From Ectocarpus siliculosus (lineage: Eukaryota > Sar > Phaeophyceae > Ectocarpales > Ectocarpaceae), in the NCBI GenBank assembly GCA_000310025.1, contig FN649740.1:5192267-5203876 (forward strand): a stretch of 11,610 bases of DNA, written 5' to 3'. A program made the translations under genes and the position numbers. This document shows, piece by piece, positions 1-6,379 of the stretch (positions are counted from its first letter, which is position 1; each line of letters begins with the position of its first letter). Below the pieces are notes generated by a model. The model worked only from the letters and a program-made list of their open reading frames with translations. It made no database searches and was not told the DNA's origin.

Positions 1-90
1 AACCCGAAAAACAGAGGGCCGGGGGGTTATTTTTTTTTTTTTCCCCCCCCGCGGGAGGTTTTCCTTGCCCCCCCCCCCCCCCCCCTCCGA
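1..90. other. Low-complexity contig end
   Basis: This end is dominated by homopolymers: G6 at 21-26, T12 at 31-42 running directly into C8 at 43-50, then C18 at 68-85. A T12/C8 abutment followed by C18 within 90 bases looks like degraded base calls at the end of a contig, not biology. Frames crossing it should not be trusted. The opposite window end shows the same decay. Confidence 0.6.
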
Positions 91-140
91 ACATAAAACA
101 AGCCAACAAGCCAATTCACTTCGTGAACTCGGCAACCAGG

Positions 141-775
141 TTACCGTCTTTTTTTTTTACCTCTGGTTTTTTTTTGGCGGTAACCATAATGGTGGTCGAG
201 TAGATCATGTTGTGCAGGGTCGAGAAACCTCACTCCACGCAACGGGGGATGATCGCACCACGTTGTGTTAAAATGGTCAAGCTTCCTCGAGGCAGTTACA
301 CAGTGCTTACAACTGTCTCTGGAAGTGAAAGCACCAGAAAATAAATTAAGTCATACGTAGCTGTCATCCGTACGCAAGGAAGTAAGCACAAGATGCCGAA
401 CACCCTTAGCAGGATGCAGCTCACCCTTCATGCGACTCGCCAAATACCTCACGGCGCTTCGCGCTTGGTGATGTGAGAGCCTGGTCCGGTGAGAACCCGG
501 CGTGCTCCGTCCCGGCTTTGTAGGGATGCGAGGTCAATGGTCAAACGACTACGGCATGCACGACTATGAGTACACCCCCCCCCTCCGAACAGTTCCGAGA
601 GCAAACATTGATACAATGAAGTCGAGCGTCTCCTGGCATCCCTCGGGATACATTTTACCGGCACCCCCCCCCCCCCTATAACGACACGTGCGAGGGTGCA
701 TAAAGAAGGGAAAAATATGTTAGCCGAACCTCGAACCCTTAGGTGGTTTCCCTCTGTACTATACCCGCGCCACAT
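141..775 (-). CDS. Candidate two-exon gene, basic C-terminal tail, function unknown
   Basis: A minus-strand frame open from 775 to 453 can be spliced at a GTGAGG donor (452) to an acceptor preceded by a clear pyrimidine tract (GCTTTCACTTCCAG, AG at 320-319). The phase matches (two bases plus one) and gives 166 codons from the ATG at 775. The terminal exon (318-141) is the more protein-like part. It contains a CKHC motif, several His/Asp/Trp residues and a terminal KKTRGKKKRR cluster before TAA at 143-141, which could act as a nuclear localisation signal. The ATG at 775 lies inside the last exon of the neighbouring minus-strand gene in another frame, so the true 5' end is probably elsewhere or the two are one gene. 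Poly-C tracts at 664-676 and 575-583 fall in the first exon, so its frame may carry length errors. No family recognised. Confidence 0.25.
575..676. repeat. Two poly-C tracts (C9 and C13)
   Basis: C9 lies at 575-583 and C13 at 664-676. The C9 tract is followed by the same bases, CTCCGAACA, as the C18 tract near position 86, so the two tracts share a short 3' flank. Both are likely to vary in length or be miscounted. Confidence 0.7.
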
Positions 776-1706
776 GGAGGCTGCAGCACGGCGCGAAGAT
801 CATCCGCTGGCAGATCTAGGAGTCTTGATAACTCGACTAAGTTCAAGAAGTACCCCCATGTTGGAGTGGACACCATCGCGTCCATCGTGTCGCTCCGAAC
901 CCACGCCACCCTGCGTGAAGCAGAAACAAGAGAAAAAATGACCGCGGCAACATGAGCAACGGAAATACACAGCGTCGCGGCGACGCATGAGGGATATTCA
1001 GGTGGCATGAGCCAACACCCTCAGCATAGTGATCGGCAATACAATGGTAGTCGCAAAGGAGTAGTCAACAGCAGAACGTCAAGGCACGTGACGAGTACAT
1101 GGTAGTGCGAAATTGGCCTACACAGCAGTGCCTTTTAGTCATCAGAGCACGACGACCGCCCACTGGTAACCCCACAGAGGCACCATAATACAAATGAACG
1201 TAGAACATACCTCCGTTTCGTTTTCTCCGGAAGCTCTTGTTCCTCTTGTTCGTCTGGCGTTGCTGTACTACTCCCCCCCCCCTCCTGTGCTGTGGTCGCG
1301 CCAACGGCCGGGTTGGTATCTCTAGGGGTCCCACGGTGTTCTTCAGCACCGCTCCCAGCCGGCACGCACAAGTTATCTTCTCCTCTGTCCTCAAACCTGG
1401 GTCGTGTCGCGTCCTTCCCCCTAAAAGCCAACCACCAAACCCTGTGCGGCTTGGTGTCCCCCTGGCTGCGGAAAACACCGGCCTTCTCCAGTTGGTCTTG
1501 TATCCTTATCCCCTTGGTCGCCCCACTACCCCTCCCCCCTAGCCCCTGATAAAAAACGCTAATAGCGTTTTTTTCTAGACCCAGAGCCGTCTCTACTTCT
1601 TCCTGATGGCACCAACAGCAATGCGCTGGTTGGGTGCACAACAGGGTCACGATGTCTGGACCAGTGGCGACTGCAGGGAAAGCGGTTGCGTCGCTTCCTG
1701 CTGTGC
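739..1706 (-). CDS. Spliced protein-coding gene, last two exons; hydrophilic protein of unknown function
   Basis: The exon 1706-1211 (164 full codons) and the exon 910-739 join across a 300-nt intron (1210-911). The donor reads GAG|GTATGT. The acceptor is preceded by a long pyrimidine tract, and its last bases are CTTCACGCAG. The split codon AG|G restores arginine and keeps one frame across the junction. The first exon is charged and Gly/Glu/Lys-rich, with a run of three glycines encoded by a G10 tract and an acidic stretch (DEQEEQELPE) before a basic KTKRR at the junction. The second exon has WGYFLNLVELSRLLDLPADD, a likely amphipathic helix, and ends at TAA 741-739. Opposite-strand frames here are poor in charged residues. 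The 5' acceptor could be at 1707 or, 36 nt further in, at 1671; both keep phase. No family recognised. Confidence 0.55.
911..1210 (-). other. Spliceosomal intron, 300 nt
   Basis: Bounded by a GTATGT donor at 1210 and a CAG acceptor at 911. The last ~25 nt on the minus strand are almost all pyrimidines (TTTTTTCTCTTGTTTCTGC before TTCACGCAG). Frame is kept across it. This is the best single splice-site pair in the window and sets the strand of the left-hand gene. Confidence 0.6.
1551..1573. repeat. Perfect inverted repeat, 11-bp arms
   Basis: Arms AAAAAACGCTA (1551-1561) and TAGCGTTTTTT (1563-1573) are separated by one base. It lies inside the proposed minus-strand coding exon. It resembles a bacterial intrinsic terminator in shape only; the stem is A/T-rich and the context is eukaryotic. 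Confidence 0.85.
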
Positions 1707-1838
1707 CTGCGCGCCAAGGAAAATGCGGTGTTGGGTCATTTCTAGGTTTACGGTATCAAAACTTAAACGTCTGCGCACCCTACTCGGACGCGATATTAGT
1801 ACTTCATTTCAAAGCTCTCCACCCCAGCTATCTTTCAC

Positions 1839-2440
1839 TCTCGGGACACTTTTGGCCAGGTTCTGCTCCCATGGAGCCTGCTCTGCCTGAAGGCAGGGTA
1901 TTTTCAGCGGGGCGGGGGGATAAGGCTGTCTCAAAAACATCCTCAATTTTACCAAAATGTACTGGGCAACTGCTGTTTACAACCAAATTCGCCGCTGCCT
2001 TCGGAATTAGTTGGGCATACAACTGCAATACTCTGTGACAAAAACCCGCATTGATCGGCAGCCTGCAATCGCCGTTCGAAGGAGTTGATGCGTACCTGGC
2101 CCTTGTCATGCCGCGGGCCGGTTTTTAGACCAAAAATCGACATTTTGGTCTCAACTCGAGGTTATACGTGATTGCCAGCAATCGCGCAGACGATTCCTCG
2201 CTCCAGCATGGGACAGTGGTTGGCATCAAACACTATTATGGTGTCGGTGCTGTCTGCTAAGTGGCAAGCCCGAAATGTGGGCCTCTATATGGTAAGCCCT
2301 AAAACGGGTGCAGCCAGCGTGGTCGGCATGAAAAAATCGTGTGGTGCTAACTCTACTCACAGCCACCCACATGGCACCAAAACTTCAGGAAGGGTCTATC
2401 TGGGTACCATGGTCGACTCCTTACCTTGTGGGTCCGCCAT
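1839..2440 (-). CDS. Speculative upstream exons of the left-hand spliced gene
   Basis: A phase-consistent chain can be traced upstream. Exon 1 is 2440-2425, an ATG in good context (ATCATGG) coding for MADPQ, followed by a consensus GTAAGG donor. Exon 2 is 2256-2168, with an alternative acceptor three bases further in, and includes the peptide TIIVFDANHCP. Exon 3 is 2022-1839 or 2022-1953. It joins the exon starting at 1706 in phase 1 by either donor (GTGAAA or GTAAAA), and a TACTAAT-like branch sequence lies in that intron. With the long exon 3 the whole gene would be 318 codons plus stop. The weak points are the exon 2 donor (CAC|GTATAA) and a rival plus-strand frame at 2208-2501 over exons 1-2. 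The chain is inference from sequence signals; no homology supports it. Confidence 0.25.
2127..2151. repeat. Inverted repeat, 9-bp arms, 7-nt spacer
   Basis: AGACCAAAA (2127-2135) and TTTTGGTCT (2143-2151) are perfect reverse complements around a short spacer. It lies between candidate coding segments. Function unknown. Confidence 0.8.
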
Positions 2441-2617
2441 GATGACGCTGGAGCAGACGGCGCCACGGGCCCTCAGCAGCCCAGCTGTGATCACGCTCTA
2501 ATTATGTGCGATTCGGCCTGTTTCCGCCACTCTCGTTGGACCACGTTTCACAGTCCCGTTAGTTCTATTTTTGAAACCGTCTGAATTTTTTTCGTCGAAA
2601 TTAGCTGTATTTGTCAG

Positions 2618-2802
2618 AGGAAACCTGCCACCTCCCGTGCGGCCTTAACAATAACCCATATATAACGACCGACGAATTAGTACAAAAGAACACAAACCTG
2701 GTACTTGTTATCCGGCTGCGAACGTTTGTCCCGAGGGGCAGAACAACGTTGCATGATGAGAGGGCACAATCTGGCGACGTTGTGAGCAAAGACTTTCTCT
2801 AA
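2618..2802 (+). CDS. Candidate terminal exon, function unknown
   Basis: The frame is open from before 2611 to TAA at 2800-2802 and has no ATG near its start, so if real it is an internal start or a 3' terminal exon. A plausible acceptor (GTATTTGTCAG, AG at 2616-2617) follows a T-rich stretch. The peptide is balanced and protein-like, with a CHLPC motif near the start, then ITTDELVQKNTNLVLVIRLR and an ending rich in charged residues (LHDERAQSGDVVSKDFL). The opposite strand reads as a poorer peptide. Its stop overlaps by two bases the stop of a minus-strand frame arriving from the right. No upstream exon has been identified and no family is recognised. Confidence 0.3.
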
Positions 2803-3059
2803 CCCACGAGGTTATGCTGTGTGTGCTTACCTGACCCGGCCAGGTTATGCCACCGGGGTAAGCAACCTGACGAGGTTATGCCACCGGGGTCAGCAAACCT
2901 GGGACGTTGTATTAACTGAAAATATAGTGCTTTTTTTTCGGCATTGTACAATGGTGCATATAATGTGCACCTGGGCCACCTGTGGAGTGCTAACAACTCT
3001 AGCAGCAGGACTGTGTCGTCCAACTCAATCACCTTTCCTGTGCTCGCGGTGTATTTCAT
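2799..3059 (-). CDS. 86-codon open frame, possibly a first exon; function unknown
   Basis: It starts at ATG 3059 (context GCCGATGA). The N-terminal two thirds read as protein, with mixed charge, a Leu-rich helix-like segment (residues 16-25) and an aromatic-rich stretch with Trp, Tyr and Phe (residues 28-47). The last third is encoded by the tandem repeat at 2808-2904 and becomes Gly/Ser/His-rich. Within that repeat a consensus CAG|GTAAGC donor occurs (GT at 2830-2829), so the coding exon may end at 2831 and the TAG at 2801-2799 may never be used. As drawn, the product is 86 residues. The plus-strand frame over the same bases is Cys-rich and less convincing. No family recognised. Confidence 0.4.
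   Translation of the reverse strand: MKYTASTGKVIELDDTVLLLELLALHRWPRCTLYAPLYNAEKKALYFQLIQRPRFADPGGITSSGCLPRWHNLAGSGKHTQHNLVG
2808..2904 (+). repeat. Three-copy tandem repeat, 31-33 bp unit
   Basis: Units start at GAGGTTATG (2808), CAGGTTATG (2841) and GAGGTTATG (2872). Copies two and three share GGTTATGCCACCGGGGT almost exactly; copy one is diverged in the middle. Each later copy begins with AGGTT and ends near AACCT, so each can fold on itself (CAGGTT 2841-2846 with AACCTG 2864-2869). The repeat overlaps the 3' end of the minus-strand frame. Confidence 0.85.
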
Positions 3060-3069
3060 CGGCTCATCA

Positions 3070-3861
3070 TCATCCCGCTGAAGCCTGACGTCTTCTTACT
3101 ACATACATTGATTGGTTGGTCGGCTTGGTAGGCTGGTAAGCGCGACCGCTGCTGTTACAGCAGTAGTAGTTTAAGCAAGAAACACATCGCAATTGAGACA
3201 CAACAGACAACACACCCACGCACACACGGCACAGGCAGGAGGGAGTGGCGGCGCCCAACGTTACCCGAGTAGTGCTGTGTCCATACATGCATATATATTT
3301 ATGCATGTCAACCATGCTGGATCGGTCTCGCTTTCGTAGCGTGACCCGTCCGTGCATGTCGCATATAGACTGCAGCAAGAAGTGGTGCCAGGGGTATTGT
3401 ACGTGTGTGCATGTTTCCAAACGGAACAACTGCTGTGCTGGGGTAGTGCCCGGCCATTGTTGATTTAGAGCGGAAGAGTTAATGGTTGGTGTTGTTTGGC
3501 AGGGGCGGAAACTGATTCCTGCCGCGTTGCCATGGTTGTTATTGGGTGGGAAGATTCGCCGTTTGGTACCCCATGGTTGGAGAGGAAAAGGAGTTGGGAA
3601 GATTCCTGCGGGGAAAATGATCGATGAATGGGTCTTATTTCCCGTCAGGTCAGGGTACACTTCCGAAAACAGGGTACAGTTGGTGAGAAAAGAAGACACA
3701 GCAGGGTATATATACCCTGCGCCGCTTCGGACGTATCGGGGTGAAATTGGGCGCTGACCAATCATATGAATGAATTTACTGCTGTTAATGACTGTGTACC
3801 CAGGTGTGTCGCTTTTCGACCAGGGTATACCCTGTTGTGTCGTTTTCCCAAAGAAGTTCAT
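3070..3861 (-). CDS. Longest open frame in the window, 263 codons; coding status uncertain
   Basis: It runs from ATG 3861 (GGAGGATGA) to TGA 3072-3070. A frame this long is unlikely by chance in a window this size but not excluded. The product is rich in Thr, Ser, Pro, Asn and Gln, with several N-x-S/T sites (NSS twice, NCT, NKT) and a Cys-rich region near residues 205-235. It has no clear signal peptide and no recognisable domain. The start codon lies within the first unit of the tandem array, and the 5' part spans the two CAGGGTA palindromes; the larger one makes both strands read GYIYPA. A plus-strand frame at 3482-3757 (91 aa) competes and is arguably better balanced. No splice signals help decide. 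Confidence 0.25.
   Translation of the reverse strand: MNFFGKTTQQGIPWSKSDTPGYTVINSSKFIHMIGQRPISPRYVRSGAGYIYPAVSSFLTNCTLFSEVYPDLTGNKTHSSIIFPAGIFPTPFPLQPWGTKRRIFPPNNNHGNAAGISFRPCQTTPTINSSALNQQWPGTTPAQQLFRLETCTHVQYPWHHFLLQSICDMHGRVTLRKRDRSSMVDMHKYICMYGHSTTRVTLGAATPSCLCRVCVGVLSVVSQLRCVSCLNYYCCNSSGRAYQPTKPTNQSMYVVRRRQASAG
3285..3308. repeat. Inverted repeat, 9-bp arms
   Basis: ACATGCATA (3285-3293) and TATGCATGT (3300-3308) flank a 6-nt A/T spacer. Related TGCATGCA sequences recur near 5443-5470 and 9062-9070, so this may be a locally favoured motif. Confidence 0.8.
3651..3834. promoter_or_regulatory. Cluster of CAGGGTA half-sites with two perfect palindromes
   Basis: CAGGGTA occurs on the plus strand at 3651, 3670, 3702 and 3821, and in reverse as TACCCTG at 3713 and 3828. 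Two pairs form perfect palindromes: a 20-bp one at 3701-3720 (GCAGGGTATA then its complement) and a 14-bp one at 3821-3834 (CAGGGTATACCCTG). They differ by four bases of inner spacing. Six copies of a 7-mer in 184 bp is far above expectation, since about one to two would be expected in the whole window on both strands. The symmetry suggests a dimeric DNA-binding protein site, but coding use of the same bases cannot be excluded. The regulated gene is unknown. Confidence 0.45.
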
Positions 3862-4163
3862 CCTCCATCAAGATCTTATTTTTTGATGAATAGATAAACT
3901 TGCCAGAGGGTCACCTCATTACAAGTTCATCCCATCAAAGGATCTTATTTTTCGATGATGAATAGAGAAAACTTGCTAGATAGAGGGTCACCTCATTACA
4001 AGTTTATTCCTCATCACGATGATATTATTATTAAATGATGAAAAGACAGACTCGCCGGAGGGTCACCTCATTACGAGTCTATCTCTCGTAAAGATTTTAA
4101 TTATTATGATGAATAGACAAACTTGCCAGAGGGTCACCTCATTACAACTTTATCCCTCATCAA
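3854..4163 (+). repeat. Tandem array of hairpin-forming units, 69-77 bp, four full plus one partial
   Basis: Units span 3854-3922, 3923-3999, 4000-4074 and 4075-4145, with a fifth decayed copy from 4146. Each has an AAGTTCATC-like start, a central A/T-rich GATCTTATT-like part with flanking CATCAA/TTGATG-type complements, a GATGAATAGA segment, AAACTTG, and an invariant core GAGGGTCACCTCATTAC. AAACTTG of one unit pairs with CAAGTTT at the next unit's start, enclosing the core. The core itself contains GAGG-GTCA-CCTC, a small stem. The core is identical in all four copies while the A/T part varies in length and sequence. No open frame explains it. Confidence 0.85.
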
Positions 4164-4397
4164 CCCCACAGCATTATCATGCGAAATATTAATATTTTAG
4201 TACACTACTAGCTGTCATCATGATAGCCCAGTACCCACAATTGTTTTCTAGACCATACTAGTATGGACCACATCTATCACTACTCCGTCTGAAGACTCCG
4301 TGTTTTTTAACACGCGTTGTATGATAATCAGGCCGAGTTGATGATGTTGTACCAGGTAGGTTAACTCCAATACATGTGTCTCCATGAGCCACTCATC
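4164..4397. other. Intergenic stretch with one 14-bp palindrome
   Basis: A/T-rich sequence without a convincing frame. CCATACTAGTATGG (4253-4266) is a perfect palindrome. Nothing else stands out. Confidence 0.5.
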
Positions 4398-4721
4398 ATG
4401 GCTACGGCCGCCAAAAGCACATCTTTAGCACAGATGGACTTGTGGCGCAAAGAGGGGGGGGGTGATGTGGAGGACACCTGTCAGGAGTATAACCAACCAT
4501 GTGTGCACATACAAAGTGTAGGAAGATATGGCTCCCTCGGGGTATCTTGTCACAAGGAGAGTGACAGGAAATGCACCGTCGGAGATGGATATCTTCCGAA
4601 GTCCCTGGCCACTTGCCGGAAGTGGAAGCGGAGAGTCTCCGACTCTCCTCTCCCTCTGCCACTATGGCCACTCTCTCTTTCTACCCTCTTCTCCTCGTTT
4701 ACACATAACGAGAGGAAATAG
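4398..4721 (+). CDS. Weak candidate open frame, 107 aa
   Basis: An ATG at 4398 in good context (CATCATGGC) opens a frame to TAG at 4719-4721; an earlier in-frame ATG lies at 4374. The first 75 residues are mixed and charged with several Cys (DVEDTCQEYNQPC, SLGVSCHKESDRKC), and the end is Ser/Leu/Pro-rich low complexity. A G9 tract at 4454-4462 encodes three glycines and makes the frame length-sensitive. It overlaps, on the other strand, the region where the continuation of the 4893-5225 exon should lie, so at most one of the two readings is likely right. No family recognised. Confidence 0.2.
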   Translation: MATAAKSTSLAQMDLWRKEGGGDVEDTCQEYNQPCVHIQSVGRYGSLGVSCHKESDRKCTVGDGYLPKSLATCRKWKRRVSDSPLPLPLWPLSLSTLFSSFTHNERK

Positions 4722-4892
4722 CCTTCCCCTCGCAGTGGGATAATACTGCCACGGCACCGGCCTCTGTCTCCGACAGTAGCCAGTTTCCTCATATGTGTTA
4801 ATAAATTAGAAATGACACGTTCTAGCCGCCCGCCCTATTTGAGGCCGGGCAGTTATCTTTCTACATAGCTAGCTCAGTCGAACTGCTGACAC

Positions 4893-5225
4893 TCACCGCC
4901 TGCTACCCGCAAACATATGGTCACGCAAGTCCTGCAGTCCTTGCAGAAGAGTTTCCACGTGAAGAGGAGTCACCAAATTTACGCTATCTCTGCACGTTTC
5001 TTGACCTTCTTCTGTTGTCTCAATCGCCGCTGTCGGGATCTCCCTGTTGAAAATAATCCTGTTCGCTTCATCACTGCCAGAACTACCGTCCAGGTCATCA
5101 TCATCGACAACCATATGGTCGCATCTTCTTCGCCGTCTTTCGTACCTGAACAATCGACGTGCATCCATTGTTTCCATTGCTGAATGACTGTTGTTGTGTA
5201 CGATGTACAATCTACAGACAGACAT
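4893..5225 (-). CDS. Basic/acidic protein, probably a first exon; function unknown
   Basis: The frame starts at ATG 5225 or, more likely, at ATG 5177. A TATATTA at 5226-5232 is too close to the first ATG but well placed for the second. Counting from 5225, residues 23-34 are strongly basic (RRLFRYERRRRR), 41-53 strongly acidic (DDDDLDGSSGSDE), and 85-105 look helical (HVETLLQGLQDLRDH). The TGA that ends the frame (4895-4893) is embedded in a consensus donor, GGCG|GTGAGT, so the exon probably ends at 4897 in phase 2 and the protein continues; no clear next exon was found. Such basic-acidic N-termini occur in many nuclear proteins and in some transposases, but no catalytic domain is visible, so no assignment is made. 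The opposite strand is a poorer peptide. Confidence 0.42.
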   Translation of the reverse strand: MSVCRLYIVHNNSHSAMETMDARRLFRYERRRRRCDHMVVDDDDLDGSSGSDEANRIIFNREIPTAAIETTEEGQETCRDSVNLVTPLHVETLLQGLQDLRDHMFAGSRR

Positions 5226-5229
5226 TAAT

Positions 5230-6375
5230 ATACAGTTCCCCGGTCGTCTGATGGTAACAACAACAGCCAGCGCCGGCTAACTAAGTCGATCGTCGCCTTC
5301 GTCCTTGTAATAATAAATACTCCTTCCTGTGTATAGTTTGTTATTGTGTCGAAATATGCTCCATACCATGGCTACCGCACGTATATGCTATCGACCTATG
5401 TTGCGCTTCCCGCTACTACTGTAGATCATCTGCTTGCTGTGTGCATGCATGTGGACTCAATGATGCATGCCGGTGTTATTACACGACGACGATGCCGTCG
5501 TCGGGTGAGTCTACATCTTACAGTAGTGCGTTTACTCTACCGCTGTATGTATGCCCTTGCTTGTTGTGACAATCATCGGTGTTCTATGCATACGGCCTAC
5601 AGTTCAAGCCTATGCGTTTCACGACTTACCTCTGTCTTTCCCGAGCCCTCCTGTCCTCCAAAGTTACACGACGCTGTCGTCGTCTGGTGGGTCGTCTGCG
5701 CAACATCGTACACTCTCTAAATTTGTTCTACTGTATCCATCCAGTCAGTGCTTTTATCTATGACACATGTCAACCAGTGCGCCGACTTTTGCTGTAGTCT
5801 ATGTCGTCTTCTTGCCGTGGGTGTGCGTTGACGATGCTGTTGCATGTGTGGCTTGCAGGCAGCAGCAGCAGTCAATCCGTTGACCGTTCATGGGTGATGT
5901 GGTTGAAGGAAGTTATTTATTTTTGGTTCCACTGCTGCTGTCGATGTTGCGTTTCGTGTGTGCATACGAACTCGTCGTGCTCCTGTGTTTGCGATGAATG
6001 ATTCTGATGCATGATGGTCCCGGAGTGCAGACTTCCTCATACGCTAGGCGGCAGAAAACGGCCTCATTCTTGGCGTGAGTGAGTGTCGAACAGCGCACGT
6101 TGTTCGCAGGTGCTCTGTATGACCCAGCAGCGATGTACGTTTGTAAAGCGGCCAACGGCACTGGCGTCGTTGAGTATCGACGTCGTTTGTGTCCGGGTTT
6201 TCAACCGCGTCCTATCATAGTAGCATGTTTGTCGCCTTTGACTTGATTTCGAAGGGAAACGAAGGGAGTTGAGCCTGGACGAGGAGGCGTGACAAGGTCG
6301 GAGCCAAATTTGGACCTTGCACGTGGGTCGGCCCACACACAGGACCCAGTTTTGATTGAAACTGGGCAATACCAT
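5230..6375. other. Over 1 kb without a supported gene
   Basis: Only short uncertain frames are visible, for example a plus-strand 61-aa frame from ATG 5612 rich in Arg and Leu, and a 174-codon minus frame ending at 6064 that has no ATG at its start. The stretch is rich in GTCGTC/CTGCTG-type trinucleotides. A hairpin with 8-bp arms, CGACGACG (5484-5491) and CGTCGTCG (5496-5503), sits just before a GTGAGT donor-like site at 5505; a similar, degraded copy occurs near 5665. TGCATGC motifs cluster at 5443-5470. Confidence 0.4.
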
Positions 6376-6379
6376 CCAG

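Noticed and set aside
1135-1210. Unspliced extension of the minus frame from 1210 to its stop at 1135
   Set aside because: The peptide turns Cys/Ser-rich after the GTATGT donor, while splicing to 910 continues a protein-like frame.
1551-1580. Intrinsic transcription terminator
   Set aside because: The stem is A/T-dominated and the surrounding DNA shows spliced genes, so a bacterial terminator is not expected.
2168-2256. DANHCP in the speculative exon resembles the DANHCPG motif of SNM1/Artemis-type metallo-beta-lactamase nucleases
   Set aside because: The glycine and the following hydrophobic strand are missing, no HxHxDH motif is present in any nearby frame, and the exon itself is uncertain. 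Probably coincidence.
2208-2501. Plus-strand 98-aa frame from ATG 2208
   Set aside because: It reads plausibly but is Ser/Met-rich, has no splice signals or continuation, and competes with a minus-strand ATG plus consensus donor. Kept only as the main alternative.
3482-3757. Plus-strand 91-aa frame opposite the 263-codon minus frame
   Set aside because: Well balanced in charge, but parts reflect degenerate TTGGGAAGATTC-type repeats and the palindrome. The strand cannot be decided from sequence, so only the longer frame was listed.
3854-4163. CRISPR array
   Set aside because: The units are homologous along their whole length with no unrelated unique spacers, unit length varies, and the context is eukaryotic.
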